DNA of 64,000 bases from Bacteroidales bacterium (GTDB lineage Bacteria > Bacteroidota > Bacteroidia > Bacteroidales > UBA932). The number at the start of each line of letters is the position of its first letter. Position 1 is the first letter of the stretch. The DNA lies in NCBI GenBank assembly GCA_022653675.1, contig JALCST010000011.1, forward strand, positions 19,946 to 83,945. Reading direction: 5' to 3'. Made by a program: the position numbers and the translations under genes. Below are positions 18,365 to 27,422 of the stretch, in pieces. Below the pieces are notes generated by a model that worked only from the letters and a program-made list of their open reading frames with translations, ran no database searches and had not been told where the DNA came from.

Positions 18365-19282
18365 ATGAAACCTACACTTTTGGTTCTTGCAGCGGGCATG
18401 GGATCCCGTTACGGTTCCCTCAAACAGATGGATCCTATGGGCCCGGGAGGGGAAGCTATTATTGATTATTCCATTTATGATGCCATACGTGCCGGATTCG
18501 GCAAGGTGGTGTTCGTCATACGGCACCAGTTCGAAGAGGATTTCAAGAAAATCTTTTCCGTCAACCGGTTCGGTGGTCGCATAGAGGTGGATTATGCGTT
18601 TCAGGAGCTCGATTATATCCCTTACGGATTCCAGGTTCCCAAGGGGCGTACCAAACCGTGGGGCACCAACCATGCGGTGATGATGGGCCAAAGTTGTATC
18701 AGCGAACCTTTCGCCGTCATAAATTCGGATGATTTCTACGGAAGGGATTCCTATATGGAAGTCGCCGGTTTCCTGCGTGAAAACGAAGGTGGTAAAGGCG
18801 TCTACTGCATGATCGGCTACAAGTTGAAGAATACCCTTTCGGAAAACGGATCCGTTTCCAGGGGAGTCTGCAAAACGGATTCCGAAGGGTATCTGCAGGA
18901 CGTTGTGGAGACGTTGGGAATCAAGAAATACGAAGACGGCAAGGTCGGTTTCGACGACGAAGGCAAAGGCGGCGCCCGCACCGAACTTGATCCGGAATGC
19001 CTGGTCTCGATGAACATCTGGGGCTTCACCCCGGAATATTTCGACCATTCTTCGGAGATCTTCAAGCATTTCCTCACCGCAAACACCGATAATCTGAAGG
19101 CGGAGTTCTATATTCCTTATGTAGTCAACCAATTGATCAAGGCCGGCACCATCAGATTGAAGGTTCTCCCTTGCGAAGCTCGCTGGTTCGGGGTCACCTA
19201 CAAGGAAGATCGCCCCGACGTGGTTTCCAAGATCAACAAGCTGATAGAAGAGGGAGTCTATCCGAAGTACCTTTGGGCATAA
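18365..19282 (+). CDS. NTP-transferase family sugar nucleotidyltransferase
   Basis: A 305-residue protein with the nucleotidyltransferase signature LAAGMGSRYGSLKQMDPMGP at the N-terminus, matching the G-x-G-x-R...K pattern of sugar-phosphate nucleotidyltransferases, and the metal-binding VINSDDFYG near residue 120. It probably activates a sugar phosphate with an NTP for envelope synthesis; the sugar is unknown. The start was moved from 18344 to the ATG at 18365 because of the promoter position. It is convergent with the GT2 gene, separated by only seven bases. Confidence 0.83.
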   Translation: MKPTLLVLAAGMGSRYGSLKQMDPMGPGGEAIIDYSIYDAIRAGFGKVVFVIRHQFEEDFKKIFSVNRFGGRIEVDYAFQELDYIPYGFQVPKGRTKPWGTNHAVMMGQSCISEPFAVINSDDFYGRDSYMEVAGFLRENEGGKGVYCMIGYKLKNTLSENGSVSRGVCKTDSEGYLQDVVETLGIKKYEDGKVGFDDEGKGGARTELDPECLVSMNIWGFTPEYFDHSSEIFKHFLTANTDNLKAEFYIPYVVNQLIKAGTIRLKVLPCEARWFGVTYKEDRPDVVSKINKLIEEGVYPKYLWA

Positions 19283-19289
19283 ATGCTGC

Positions 19290-20078
19290 TTACTTGCCGT
19301 TCCTGGAAATCCTATGTATGAGCATGGAAGGATAACCGTACAGAATGGCGGGTATCAGAAGTAATATGTCCAGCAACGTTATGCGCGTCGTATCGGCGAA
19401 TTTGCGATAATGTGTCACACGTATGCCTTTCGGGGCGTAATAGACTTGTACGGGTATGGGAACCGGTTCGATCCCGCGCCATGTGCATCGTAGGAGTATT
19501 TCCAATTCGGCTTCATAACGTGTAGAAAAGAAACGCATCTTTTCCATTCTGCGTATCGGATATGCGCGGTATCCCGTTTGCGTGTCGGGCAGTTTGTGTG
19601 CCGAAAATACGGTGAACCAGAAATTCGAAATTTTGTTGGCTTTGGTGTTTTGGGTTGGCATGTTCTTCTGGCGCAGGTTACGCGAACCGACGATCATACA
19701 TCCGGGGTGTTTGTCCACCGCTTTCGCGAATGCAGGAAGGTCGGAAGGAAAATGCTGTCCGTCCGAGTCTATGGTGACGGCATAATCGAAACCATGTTCC
19801 AATGCGGCTTCGAAACCTTTCCTGAGGGCGTATCCCTTGCCGCGGTTTTTTTCGTATGAAACCATGGTGAAGGTCGCTCCCGTCGTCCCAATGCCGGCAT
19901 TGCCTTCGAGAAGGGCGAGGGTGCCGTCGGTTGAGCCGTCGTTGACTACGAACACGTCGTCGCAATATCCGCAGCATTCAGTTACCACATCCATGACGGT
20001 CCCGGCATTGTTATAGGTGGGGACGATCACGCAACAGCGCTTTTCCCTGAACAGGGTCTTTGTCTCTTCCTCAGTCAT
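19290..20078 (-). CDS. GT2 glycosyltransferase, polyprenyl-phosphate sugar synthase-like
   Basis: A 262-residue family-2 glycosyltransferase with VIVPTYNNAGTV, DVFVVNDGSTDGT, TIDSDGQH (DXD-type) and the downstream DTQTGYRAYP motif. The pattern matches dolichol/undecaprenyl-phosphate mannose or glucose synthases, which load a sugar onto a lipid carrier at the cytoplasmic face. One or two hydrophobic stretches near the C-terminus (LLDILLLIPAILYGYP) could anchor it. It starts two bases after the stop of a small EamA-type transporter on the same strand, which resembles the ArnC plus ArnE/ArnF arrangement. The donor sugar is unknown. Confidence 0.85.
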   Translation of the reverse strand: MTEEETKTLFREKRCCVIVPTYNNAGTVMDVVTECCGYCDDVFVVNDGSTDGTLALLEGNAGIGTTGATFTMVSYEKNRGKGYALRKGFEAALEHGFDYAVTIDSDGQHFPSDLPAFAKAVDKHPGCMIVGSRNLRQKNMPTQNTKANKISNFWFTVFSAHKLPDTQTGYRAYPIRRMEKMRFFSTRYEAELEILLRCTWRGIEPVPIPVQVYYAPKGIRVTHYRKFADTTRITLLDILLLIPAILYGYPSMLIHRISRNGK

Positions 20079-20079
20079 G

Positions 20080-20436
20080 TCACTTGATCACCATGAATAC
20101 CACGCCGGCCATGATAAGGAGCACGCCTACCCATCGGGTAGGGACTATGGTCTCGCGCAGGAACAGTGCGGCGGCGAGCATTCCCCATATATATGCTAGG
20201 CTCTGCAGGGGATATGCTATCGACAGTTCCCAATGCTTCAGTATGTAGAACCACATTATCATCGCTATTATAGCCGACGTCGCGGCACACGCCATAGGCC
20301 AGTTTATCAGCATGTTCTTGAAGTAAGACCACTTCCAGCAGAATTCCCCCGTGCGGCCCATGGCAACCTTGACAGATGTCTGCGAAATTGCCAGAAGCAA
20401 CGTCTGGACTATCTCCATTAATATTAGTTTCAACAT
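20080..20436 (-). CDS. small EamA/SMR-type four-helix transporter (ArnE/F-like)
   Basis: A 118-residue membrane protein with four hydrophobic segments and the EamA-type end SLAYIWGMLAAALFLRE...GVLLIMAGVVFMV. The ORF track begins at 20679, but that lead reads through the divergent CDF gene; the ATG at 20436 (MLKLILMEIVQ) lies 27 bases after a -7 box. Proteins of this size act as dimers; the ArnE/ArnF pair flips lipid-linked aminoarabinose. The adjacent lipid-linked sugar synthase supports a similar flippase role here. A drug-exporter role is the alternative. Confidence 0.75.
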   Translation of the reverse strand: MLKLILMEIVQTLLLAISQTSVKVAMGRTGEFCWKWSYFKNMLINWPMACAATSAIIAMIMWFYILKHWELSIAYPLQSLAYIWGMLAAALFLRETIVPTRWVGVLLIMAGVVFMVIK

Positions 20437-20462
20437 TATACGCTCTTTATAATTATTGCCGA

Positions 20463-20495
20463 CAAATGTACTAAATATTAAAATAAGTATATTTG
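20463..20495. promoter_or_regulatory. divergent -7 boxes for the EamA/GT2 and CDF genes
   Basis: TACATTTG reads leftward at 20463-20470 toward the EamA gene (27 bases to its ATG), and TATATTTG reads rightward at 20488-20495 toward the CDF gene (31 bases to its ATG). Both fit TAnnTTTG; -33 elements are not obvious. Confidence 0.55.
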
Positions 20496-20526
20496 CAGGT
20501 CGTAACTGACTTGCTGAATAATTCAA

Positions 20527-21450
20527 ATGGGAAACGGATCGCATAATCAAGAACATCACCTGAATTCGCTGAACAGGGCTTTCATTACCGGAATCTGTCT
20601 CAACGCCGGCTTCGTCGTGGTCGAATTCGTATTCGGCGTGCTTGGGAATTCCATGGGGTTGTTGTCGGATGCGGGGCACAATCTCAGCGATGTGGCCAGC
20701 CTGGCTCTTTCCATGCTGGCCTTCAAGCTTGCAAAGGTTCCCGGGAACAGCAGGTATACTTATGGATACAAGAAGAGTACTATCCTCGTATCGCTGCTAA
20801 ATGCGGTCATCCTTCTGATAGCAGTCGGCCTGATAGTATCGGAAAGCATCAGAAAACTCATAAAACCCCAGGAAGTCCGGGGATCGACGATAATCATTGT
20901 CGCTGCCGTCGGAGTAGTAGTCAACGCGTTTTCGGCTTTCCTGTTCATGAAGGACAGCAGGAAGGACCTGAATGTCAAGGGGGCTTTCCTTCATCTTATC
21001 GCCGACACCCTGGTATCCGTCGGGGTCGTCATATCGGGTGTGGTCATAATGTTCACGGGATGGTATGTGCTGGACCCGATAATAGGGCTGGTAGTAGCTT
21101 GCGTTATAGTTTATTCCACATGGAGCCTGTTGAGGGAGAGTTTCCGCCTCTCGATGGACGGGGTTCCGGAAGGTATCGATATGGAAGATGTTTGCCGGAA
21201 GATCCGTTCGGCCGGCGGGGTGGTTGACGTGCATCATATACATGTCTGGGCCATAAGTACCACCGAGACGGCCCTTACCGCCCACGTGGTGATCAGGGAT
21301 CCGGAGCGGATGTCGGAAACCAAAGCTGAGATAAAGACCGGGCTTCTCGGACTCGGCATAAATCATGTCACGATAGAGTTCGAGACTGAGTCGGATCATT
21401 GCAGTGAAAAAACTTGTTGTGCTGAAAATGATTTCAATGTCGATCGGTAA
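20527..21450 (+). CDS. cation diffusion facilitator (zinc/metal exporter)
   Basis: A 307-residue inner-membrane metal/proton antiporter with six hydrophobic segments. The metal-site motifs GLLSDAGHNLSD (helix 2, Asp and His) and LHLIADTLVS (helix 5, HxxxD) are present. A cytoplasmic C-terminal domain contains HHIHVWAIS, and the tail has a Cys/His cluster (DHCSEKTCC). The N-terminus is His-rich (GSHNQEHH). It most likely exports zinc or cobalt. Its end overlaps the following aminopeptidase start by 14 bases, so the two may be co-transcribed. Confidence 0.9.
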   Translation: MGNGSHNQEHHLNSLNRAFITGICLNAGFVVVEFVFGVLGNSMGLLSDAGHNLSDVASLALSMLAFKLAKVPGNSRYTYGYKKSTILVSLLNAVILLIAVGLIVSESIRKLIKPQEVRGSTIIIVAAVGVVVNAFSAFLFMKDSRKDLNVKGAFLHLIADTLVSVGVVISGVVIMFTGWYVLDPIIGLVVACVIVYSTWSLLRESFRLSMDGVPEGIDMEDVCRKIRSAGGVVDVHHIHVWAISTTETALTAHVVIRDPERMSETKAEIKTGLLGLGINHVTIEFETESDHCSEKTCCAENDFNVDR

Positions 21451-23971
21451 GGCTTTTTGGGCAAAGGCCGGCGCATGCCTCGCAGCGGTGCTGTGCCTGT
21501 TTTCGTGCGTACGCGTAAGCGATTATACGGAAGCCGGCGTCAGCCGTAAGTTGGCCGAGAGCCGCGCTTCGGAGATATCGGGCCTGCATTACAGGCTGAG
21601 CTTCAACATACCCGCCGACCGCTCGGTGCCGGTGGACGGGGAAGAGGTGCTTCGCTTTACATTGAACGGGAAAGGCAAGCGTTCCAGAAAGCCTTTCGTA
21701 TTGGATTTCAAAGGGGATTCCGTATCCGAAGTCACGATCGGCGGCAAGGCGGCGGCCTATCGGGTCGCAAACGAGCATATTCTGCTGGACAGGAGCCTGC
21801 TTGCGGAGGGGACTAACAGCATAGGCATAAGGTTCCGATCTTCCGACGGCCCTTTGAACCGCAATGAGGGTTTCATGTACACGCTTCTGGTGCCGGCTAG
21901 GGCGAGGGAGGTCTTTCCCTGCTTCGACCAACCCGACATGAAGGGGCGTTTCCGCCTTACGCTGAAGATACCGGAAGGCTGGGTGGCTATGACCAATGCG
22001 CCGGCGCTTGCGGATTCCACGGCTTCTTTCGAAGAGAGCGATCCGCTTCCCACATATCTTTTCGCATTCGTGGCCGGTGAGTTCCACTCTTATACCGAGA
22101 ACAGGGACGGGTTTCCGATCACGATGTTCCATCGCGAGAACGATCCTTACAAGGTTGCCCAGTGCGGTGAAATAATCGACTTGTATTACAGAGCCATACG
22201 ATGGATGGAGAATTATACGGGAGTGCCTTATCCGTTCGAAAAATACGATTTCGCCGTACTGCCCAACTTCCAGTACGGAGGCATGGAGCATGCCGGAGCT
22301 TCGTTTTTCAACGACGGGAGGATGTTCCTGAATGCCGATGCCGGCCTGAAGGAGCGCATGGCGCGTTTCAGCCTCGTGGCGCACGAAGTGACCCACATAT
22401 GGTTCGGCGACTACGTCACCATGAAATGGTTCGACGACGTATGGACCAAGGAGGTCTTCGCCAATTTCTTTGCGGCTGAAATGTTGAAGGAGGCGTTCCC
22501 CGAAGTCGATGACGGGATTAACTTCGCGCAGTATGCCGGTAAGGCGTACGAGGTGGACAGGACAAGGGGTACGAATGCCATAAGGCAGAATCTTGCGAAC
22601 CTGGATGATGCCGGGCTTCTCTATGGAAACATAATATACGACAAGGCGCCGTTCGTGATGGATATGCTTTACCGCAGATGCGGTGAAGAGGCATTCCACA
22701 AGTCGATCAGACAGTACCTGAAAGCGTTTCCATACGGCAATGCGACATGGGACCAGCTGATAGGGATATTGGACCGCAATTGCAGGGGGGGACTGAAGCG
22801 TTGGAGCAGGATGTGGATCACCAGGGCCGGAATGCCCGAGATCAGGTTCACTTCTTATTCCAATGTTTTGAATATCAAGCAAAATGCAGCTTATCCTCAA
22901 ACATTGGCTCTGAGGGTGGCATTGGCTTCCGAGGATACTTCGGACATAACGGTACGGCTCGACGGCCGGAACAAGGATGTCGTCTTCGATTCCCCGGTGG
23001 AGGCGGTGGTCGCGAATCCGGATGCCCGCTCGTACGGCTGCTTCCTGCTCGACAGCGCATCGCTAGGGCTTGCCCTCGGACCTTACATTTACGGCAGGCC
23101 GGAAACCGAGCGAAGCAGCATTCTCATAACATTGAACGAAAACGTTTGGAGGGGAAACCTCGATCCTGCGCGGTTCGCACGCTTCCTTTTGCGATATATG
23201 GAACGGGAGGACGATCCGATCCTTTTTTCGCAGGCTGCCGGCTGCCTCGACAAGGTATATTTCACCTGTCTCCGGGATTGCGGGACGGCTTTCGCTCCTA
23301 AAGAACTGGAAGAGGAACTTTGGAAGATCATGGATTCGAAGCGGTCCCCGGAGTGCAGGAAAAGCGTCTTCCGTCTGCTCGAAAAAGATTGTTTCGGCGA
23401 TTTCACGACTCGCAAGTTGTACGGTTTCTTCTTCAATCCCGCGAAGGCTCCGGTAAAGTTGTCCGAGAGCGATCTGACGCAACTGGCCTTCGAACTCGCC
23501 GTACGCGGGGAGGAGCGTAAGCTTCCCGAGATGAACGCCTCGGTGGAAACCTTGCTGGATGTCCAGAGAAAGCGTATCTCGCAACCCGACAGATTGAGGA
23601 GGTTCGATTTCGTCTCCGCCGCTGTATCGCCGGATACGCTCGTCAGGGACAGCCTTTTCAACACTTTGCTTTACAGGTCGGGAAGGCCGGCGGAGCCGTG
23701 GGCGTCGGCTGCGCTTTCACTTTTGAACCATCCTCTCAGGGATAGGTATTCCGTCAAATACATCGTGCCGGCTCTCGAGCATATAACGGATATCCAGAGG
23801 ACAAGCGATATTTTCTTCCCGACGGACTGGGTGGATGCCCTGCTTTCCGGACATAAGTCTAAGGAGGCTGCAGAAGCGGCGTGGGGATATCTTGACAAAA
23901 AGGAGTGCTCTTCTAAATTAAGGGGTAAGATCCTTCAAAAAATACCTTCTTGCGGCATTTCGAAGCGATAA
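21437..23971 (+). CDS. M1-family zinc aminopeptidase lipoprotein
   Basis: An 844-residue zinc aminopeptidase predicted to be exported as a lipoprotein (LFSC lipobox near residue 22 from the chosen ATG). The ORF track uses a GTG at 21404; ATGs at 21428 and 21437 are better, and the second gives the cleanest leader. The exopeptidase motif appears as YGGMEHAGASFF (GAMEN-like) and the zinc site as HEVTHIWFGDY with the third ligand Glu in WTKEVFANFF, where the family usually has NEGFA. The C-terminal ~350 residues form the helical region of M1 enzymes. It probably trims peptides in the periplasm. Confidence 0.88.
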   Translation: MSIGKAFWAKAGACLAAVLCLFSCVRVSDYTEAGVSRKLAESRASEISGLHYRLSFNIPADRSVPVDGEEVLRFTLNGKGKRSRKPFVLDFKGDSVSEVTIGGKAAAYRVANEHILLDRSLLAEGTNSIGIRFRSSDGPLNRNEGFMYTLLVPARAREVFPCFDQPDMKGRFRLTLKIPEGWVAMTNAPALADSTASFEESDPLPTYLFAFVAGEFHSYTENRDGFPITMFHRENDPYKVAQCGEIIDLYYRAIRWMENYTGVPYPFEKYDFAVLPNFQYGGMEHAGASFFNDGRMFLNADAGLKERMARFSLVAHEVTHIWFGDYVTMKWFDDVWTKEVFANFFAAEMLKEAFPEVDDGINFAQYAGKAYEVDRTRGTNAIRQNLANLDDAGLLYGNIIYDKAPFVMDMLYRRCGEEAFHKSIRQYLKAFPYGNATWDQLIGILDRNCRGGLKRWSRMWITRAGMPEIRFTSYSNVLNIKQNAAYPQTLALRVALASEDTSDITVRLDGRNKDVVFDSPVEAVVANPDARSYGCFLLDSASLGLALGPYIYGRPETERSSILITLNENVWRGNLDPARFARFLLRYMEREDDPILFSQAAGCLDKVYFTCLRDCGTAFAPKELEEELWKIMDSKRSPECRKSVFRLLEKDCFGDFTTRKLYGFFFNPAKAPVKLSESDLTQLAFELAVRGEERKLPEMNASVETLLDVQRKRISQPDRLRRFDFVSAAVSPDTLVRDSLFNTLLYRSGRPAEPWASAALSLLNHPLRDRYSVKYIVPALEHITDIQRTSDIFFPTDWVDALLSGHKSKEAAEAAWGYLDKKECSSKLRGKILQKIPSCGISKR

Positions 23972-24008
23972 TAGCTAAAAAAATAATTTTGGAATAGGAA
24001 AAAAATAG

Positions 24009-24016
24009 TAACTTTG
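24009..24016 (+). promoter_or_regulatory. -7 box of the OmpA/TPR gene
   Basis: TAACTTTG fits TAnnTTTG, with TTTG at 23988-23991 as a possible -33 element 17 bases upstream. The ATG is 58 bases downstream of the -7 box. Confidence 0.55.
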
Positions 24017-24074
24017 GGCAACCATTCTTATAATGGACTGATTAAAACACGAAAAACCTATAAAATAATTCATA

Positions 24075-25628
24075 ATGAAAACCAGGGAAAAAATCTTTGC
24101 AGCCGTTTTGCTGATGCTTTTCGCATCGGTGAACATCAATGCACAAGAGATTAAGAAACAAGTTGCTAACGAAACATTCTCCGTTACCATAGAGGAGGTT
24201 ATGTTCGAAGACGATGCTCTCGTTATAGATATGAACTTCTTGATTCCTGCCGGAACGGTCGACGATTGCGAAAGCGTGGTATTCACTCCCATACTCGAGA
24301 ATGAGAACACGGACAGATCATTGACGCTTCAGTCCCTTACTGTTTCAGGAGCAAGCAAATATAATGCGAAAGATTGCTACTCTTTCGATTACTGCAATTC
24401 AGATAAGAATGCCTATAACCCTTACAGGGTCGAGAATTATCCGTCGGAAGACCAGAAAGTGCGTTATCAGCTCGTAGTGGATTCACAGCCTTGGATGAAC
24501 GGGGGCAAGCTCATTCTCAAGACCAAGAAATGCTTCTGTCCTTGCGGCGTGGAGGATTTGGGTACGGATGAGTTATGCAATGTCCCAATGTATGAAGAAC
24601 CTTTGGATATAAATCCGGTATGGGCTCCTCTGGATATAGACGACGACGGCCGCTGCTATATCAACCAGGACAAGGGTGAAGGCAGTATTTACATCAAGAG
24701 TAAGAACGACGTGCATGAGAAAGTAAAGATATTCTTCCCTGTCAACGTCACCAGGCGTGTCGATGGCTACTTCGAGAATGCGGACGCCATCGCCAAGATC
24801 GAGCGCCTCGACGAAGACAAGTTCGAAGTCAAGAGCGTTTCCATAGAAGGTGTCGCTTCACCTGAAGCATCGGTAAAATACAATCAGCGCCTGTCCGACC
24901 GCCGTGCAGTTACATTGGAAAAGATCGTGAAAGGGAAGACCGGTTTTGCCGACGAACTTTATTCCACAAAAGGTATAGGCGAATATTGGGACGACGTTAA
25001 GGCTACTGTCGCCAATTCCCAGGAAACGGTTTATGCCGACAATCGCGAAGCTTTGAGCGAATGTGTTAACAGCGAGGAAAATCTCGATGCCAAAGAATCC
25101 GCCCTCAGGAAGATCGCCGGAGGCGCACCTTACCGCAAGCTTTACAAGGATGTATATCCGCGTTCGAGGTTCTCGTTCTGCGATGTGGTTTACAAAGTAC
25201 GTCTGTTCTCCCCGGAAGAGGTTCTCAGATATATGGACAGCCGTCCGGAACTTATCTGCGTAGGCGAATATTACCGTACCCTCAAGACACTCGACGAGAG
25301 TGACGGGAAATATGACGAAGTTCTCGGGATAGCCTTGAAAGAGTATCCTGATTGTCCGGAGCTGAATTATCTTGCAGGCAAGAGCGCTTATGACAAAGGA
25401 AATTACGCTGACGCTGCCTCGTATCTCGAAAAGGCGAAATCACTTCCTGCAATTCAGAACGATTTAGGCTGCGTGAACATAAAAGTCAACAGCCCCGACA
25501 ATGCGGAACGCAATTTGAAGAAGGCTCAGAAGGGCAATGTAAGCGAAGCCGACACCAACCTAAAGGAGGTCAAGAAACTTCGTTTCAACGATCGTTGCTT
25601 CGACGGGTACGATGAAGAAAACAGATAG
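24075..25628 (+). CDS. exported DUF3868/OmpA-like protein with TPR region
   Basis: A 517-residue exported protein with signal peptide ending ASVNINA-Q. The N-terminal half resembles the DUF3868 region found in Bacteroidota envelope and fimbria-linked proteins. Around residues 260-285 the segment SVSIEGVASPEASVKYNQRL with DRRAV is typical of the OmpA-like peptidoglycan-binding fold. The C-terminal ~120 residues look like TPR repeats (ELNYLAGKSAYDKGNYADAASYLEKAK). It probably links the outer membrane or a surface assembly to peptidoglycan. No fimbrillin genes are visible nearby, so the partner is unknown. Confidence 0.72.
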   Translation: MKTREKIFAAVLLMLFASVNINAQEIKKQVANETFSVTIEEVMFEDDALVIDMNFLIPAGTVDDCESVVFTPILENENTDRSLTLQSLTVSGASKYNAKDCYSFDYCNSDKNAYNPYRVENYPSEDQKVRYQLVVDSQPWMNGGKLILKTKKCFCPCGVEDLGTDELCNVPMYEEPLDINPVWAPLDIDDDGRCYINQDKGEGSIYIKSKNDVHEKVKIFFPVNVTRRVDGYFENADAIAKIERLDEDKFEVKSVSIEGVASPEASVKYNQRLSDRRAVTLEKIVKGKTGFADELYSTKGIGEYWDDVKATVANSQETVYADNREALSECVNSEENLDAKESALRKIAGGAPYRKLYKDVYPRSRFSFCDVVYKVRLFSPEEVLRYMDSRPELICVGEYYRTLKTLDESDGKYDEVLGIALKEYPDCPELNYLAGKSAYDKGNYADAASYLEKAKSLPAIQNDLGCVNIKVNSPDNAERNLKKAQKGNVSEADTNLKEVKKLRFNDRCFDGYDEENR

Positions 25629-25649
25629 GTTTTTCAATATGACTTATTG

Positions 25650-25683
25650 CTGCCCGCTCTGCCAGTGCAAGGCGGGCAGTTTG
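25650..25683 (+). terminator. stem-loop after the OmpA/TPR gene
   Basis: CTGCCCGC at 25650 pairs perfectly with GCGGGCAG at 25672-25679, with a 14-base loop, followed by only a short TTTG. It sits between the stop codon and tRNA-Leu. The short T-run makes the terminator call moderate. Confidence 0.5.
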
Positions 25684-25768
25684 CTCAGATGGTGGAATAG
25701 GTAGACACGCAGGACTTAAAATCCTGTGGACAGAAATGTCCGTACGGGTTCGATCCCCGTTCCGAGCA
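25683..25768 (+). tRNA. tRNA-Leu (anticodon TAA)
   Basis: Type II tRNA of 86 bases: acceptor GCTCAGA/TCCGAGC (one mismatch), D-arm TGGTGGAATAGGTAGACA, anticodon arm CAGGACTTAAAATCCTG with anticodon TAA, long variable arm (GGACAGAAATGTCC) and T-arm CGGGTTCGATCCCCG. CCA is not encoded (ACA follows). Confidence 0.95.
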
Positions 25769-25777
25769 CAAATATTC

Positions 25778-26713
25778 TTAGGCTACGATTTGATTGGTTT
25801 TGGGGTGTGATGGAAGAACGAATCTGAACGTGGTCCCTTCCCCGACTTTGGAATCGACGGACATCTTTCCTTTCATAAGTGAAACGAGTCCTTTGCAGAG
25901 TGCCAATCCCAATCCGGATCCTCCGTATTTAGTGTAATATTCTGGTAATGAATTGATGAACTCGTCCGAAATCATATCGAGCATGTTTTTGGTGATGCCG
26001 ATTCCCTCGTCGCTTACGAAGAAAGATATGTCCGGTCCGGTTATTTCGTAGCCGAAGCATATTTCCCCTTTCGCAGAGAATTTCAAGGCGTTGTCCAGAA
26101 GAATATCCAGAATTTGTCTTAACCGGTAAGGGTCCGTGACCATTTTGCACGATGACACGCCGGGAGTTTTCATTATAATACGTATGTTGTCCTTTCCCCT
26201 TATTCTTTTCAGACTTTCGAATGAAGCAAGAATCGAAGCGAGAAATTCGTTGAGTTCGACGTCGACATAATTGATTTTCAGATCGCCGGAATTTACCTTG
26301 GCGATTTCCAAGGTGTTCTCCAATACTCTTAGAAACTGCATGGTACAGGTGTTAATAATTTTGACACCTTCTTTTCGGTCTTCTTCTGGGATGTCCTTAT
26401 CCCCTATCAGGTTTGAAAAACCGACTATGCCGTTCAAAGAGGAGCTAAGTTTGTGGTTGACGTTGATGCTTATGTCGTTCCTGTGCTTTTTGTATTTCTC
26501 CGTTTCGTAGATTATGTTTTGCAATTCGTTGTTCAACTCTCTTTGTTTGGCAAGGCCGTTCAATAATATGCCCTTGATGTCCTTCAACTGTACGGCCGGA
26601 TCTTCTGCATTTTCGAAATGTTTGTAAGCTATCATCGTATTTTCTTCAAAGATGTCTTCTTCATCCTTGAATTTCAATAACATGGATAGTATCCCGTTTT
26701 CTTCCCTATACAT
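25778..26713 (-). CDS. soluble histidine kinase without visible sensor domain
   Basis: A 311-residue kinase. Residues ~1-80 are charged and coiled-coil-like with no membrane segment. The dimerisation/phospho-acceptor region has VNHKLSSSLNGIVGFSNLI (His87), where the usual HE is HK. The ATPase domain shows ILLDNALKFS (N box), FVSDEGIGI (G1) and GGSGLGLALCKGL (G2). No response regulator lies next to it, so it is an orphan. It follows a mini-HTH gene by nine bases on the same strand and may be co-transcribed. The signal and the partner are unknown. Confidence 0.82.
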   Translation of the reverse strand: MYREENGILSMLLKFKDEEDIFEENTMIAYKHFENAEDPAVQLKDIKGILLNGLAKQRELNNELQNIIYETEKYKKHRNDISINVNHKLSSSLNGIVGFSNLIGDKDIPEEDRKEGVKIINTCTMQFLRVLENTLEIAKVNSGDLKINYVDVELNEFLASILASFESLKRIRGKDNIRIIMKTPGVSSCKMVTDPYRLRQILDILLDNALKFSAKGEICFGYEITGPDISFFVSDEGIGITKNMLDMISDEFINSLPEYYTKYGGSGLGLALCKGLVSLMKGKMSVDSKVGEGTTFRFVLPSHPKTNQIVA

Positions 26714-26722
26714 AGAATCTTT

Positions 26723-26923
26723 TCATAATTTTTTGTTTTCGGAAACCAATATGATTTTCTGACCTTCATAATCGTCAATAGCTGCTTGACGTATGTCTTT
26801 TGCCAGTTTAGTATTACTTTTGCCCCTCAATGCCTTGCTTACCATGGCGTCAGTGACATTGAAAAATTTGGCAATCTTCCGTGTTTTCCCATAGGAAACC
26901 ACTATTCGCTTTTGATCTTTCAT
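26723..26923 (-). CDS. 66-residue HTH-like protein
   Basis: A very small, basic protein containing a helix-turn-helix-like stretch (TRKIAKFFNVTDAMVSKALRG), of a type seen as short conserved proteins beside genes in many Bacteroidota. It begins IVVSYGKTRKIA, with a DNA-binding rather than enzymatic look. It is nine bases upstream of the orphan histidine kinase gene and may regulate it or act with it. The function is not established. Confidence 0.65.
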   Translation of the reverse strand: MKDQKRIVVSYGKTRKIAKFFNVTDAMVSKALRGKSNTKLAKDIRQAAIDDYEGQKIILVSENKKL

Positions 26924-27025
26924 TTGAAAAAACGCGAAAATTTATTTATATCTTTACAGATGTTAAACTTTAACAGCAACAACGATAACAAATATAATTG
27001 AGAAATTTCAATTTCCAAAAAAAAT

Positions 27026-27400
27026 ATGAGAGAAATTTCTACCCTTAAGCATAGAATATTGAAATATCTGGAAACTAAAGGTATCAGCAGATATGAATTC
27101 TATATTGCCACGGGTATATCCAATGGTGTGTTATCCCAATCAAATGGACTGTCTGAGGAGAATTTGTTGAGATTTCTCTCGGCTTACCATGACATAGATC
27201 TGGACTGGCTTTTCACCGGCAAGGGGGAAATGTTGCGTAGAACGGCAGAGGAGCAGGAAAATAAGGTCAAATTCAGTCAGCGTAACAGCAAACCGTCAGC
27301 GTATGACAATAGAAATGAGTTGAAGATGATATGCGAACTCGCTGCGGAAAATGCCCTGTTGAAAAGGGAAAACGAAGAACTTAAAGGGAAACTTGGCTGA
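27026..27400 (+). CDS. small HTH regulator with C-terminal coiled coil
   Basis: A 124-residue protein. Residues ~5-70 form an XRE/CI-repressor-like helix-turn-helix region (ILKYLETKGISRYEFYIATGIS, DLDWLFTGKGEML, the latter typical of short Bacteroidota phage-repressor-like regulators). The end (LAAENALLKRENEELKGKL) is a clear coiled coil, likely for dimerisation. It is divergent from the mini-HTH and kinase genes. No prophage genes are visible around it, so it is probably a chromosomal regulator of unknown target. Confidence 0.72.
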   Translation: MREISTLKHRILKYLETKGISRYEFYIATGISNGVLSQSNGLSEENLLRFLSAYHDIDLDWLFTGKGEMLRRTAEEQENKVKFSQRNSKPSAYDNRNELKMICELAAENALLKRENEELKGKLG

Positions 27401-27403
27401 CGA

Positions 27404-27418
27404 TGTCGAACCTCCGGT
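27404..27418. repeat. core of dispersed TGTCGAACCTCCGG element
   Basis: TGTCGAACCTCCGGT, identical to copies at 41564, 61771 and 61887, lies just before the EamA stop codon between two convergent genes. Only the core is shared here. Confidence 0.5.
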
Positions 27419-27422
27419 CTCT

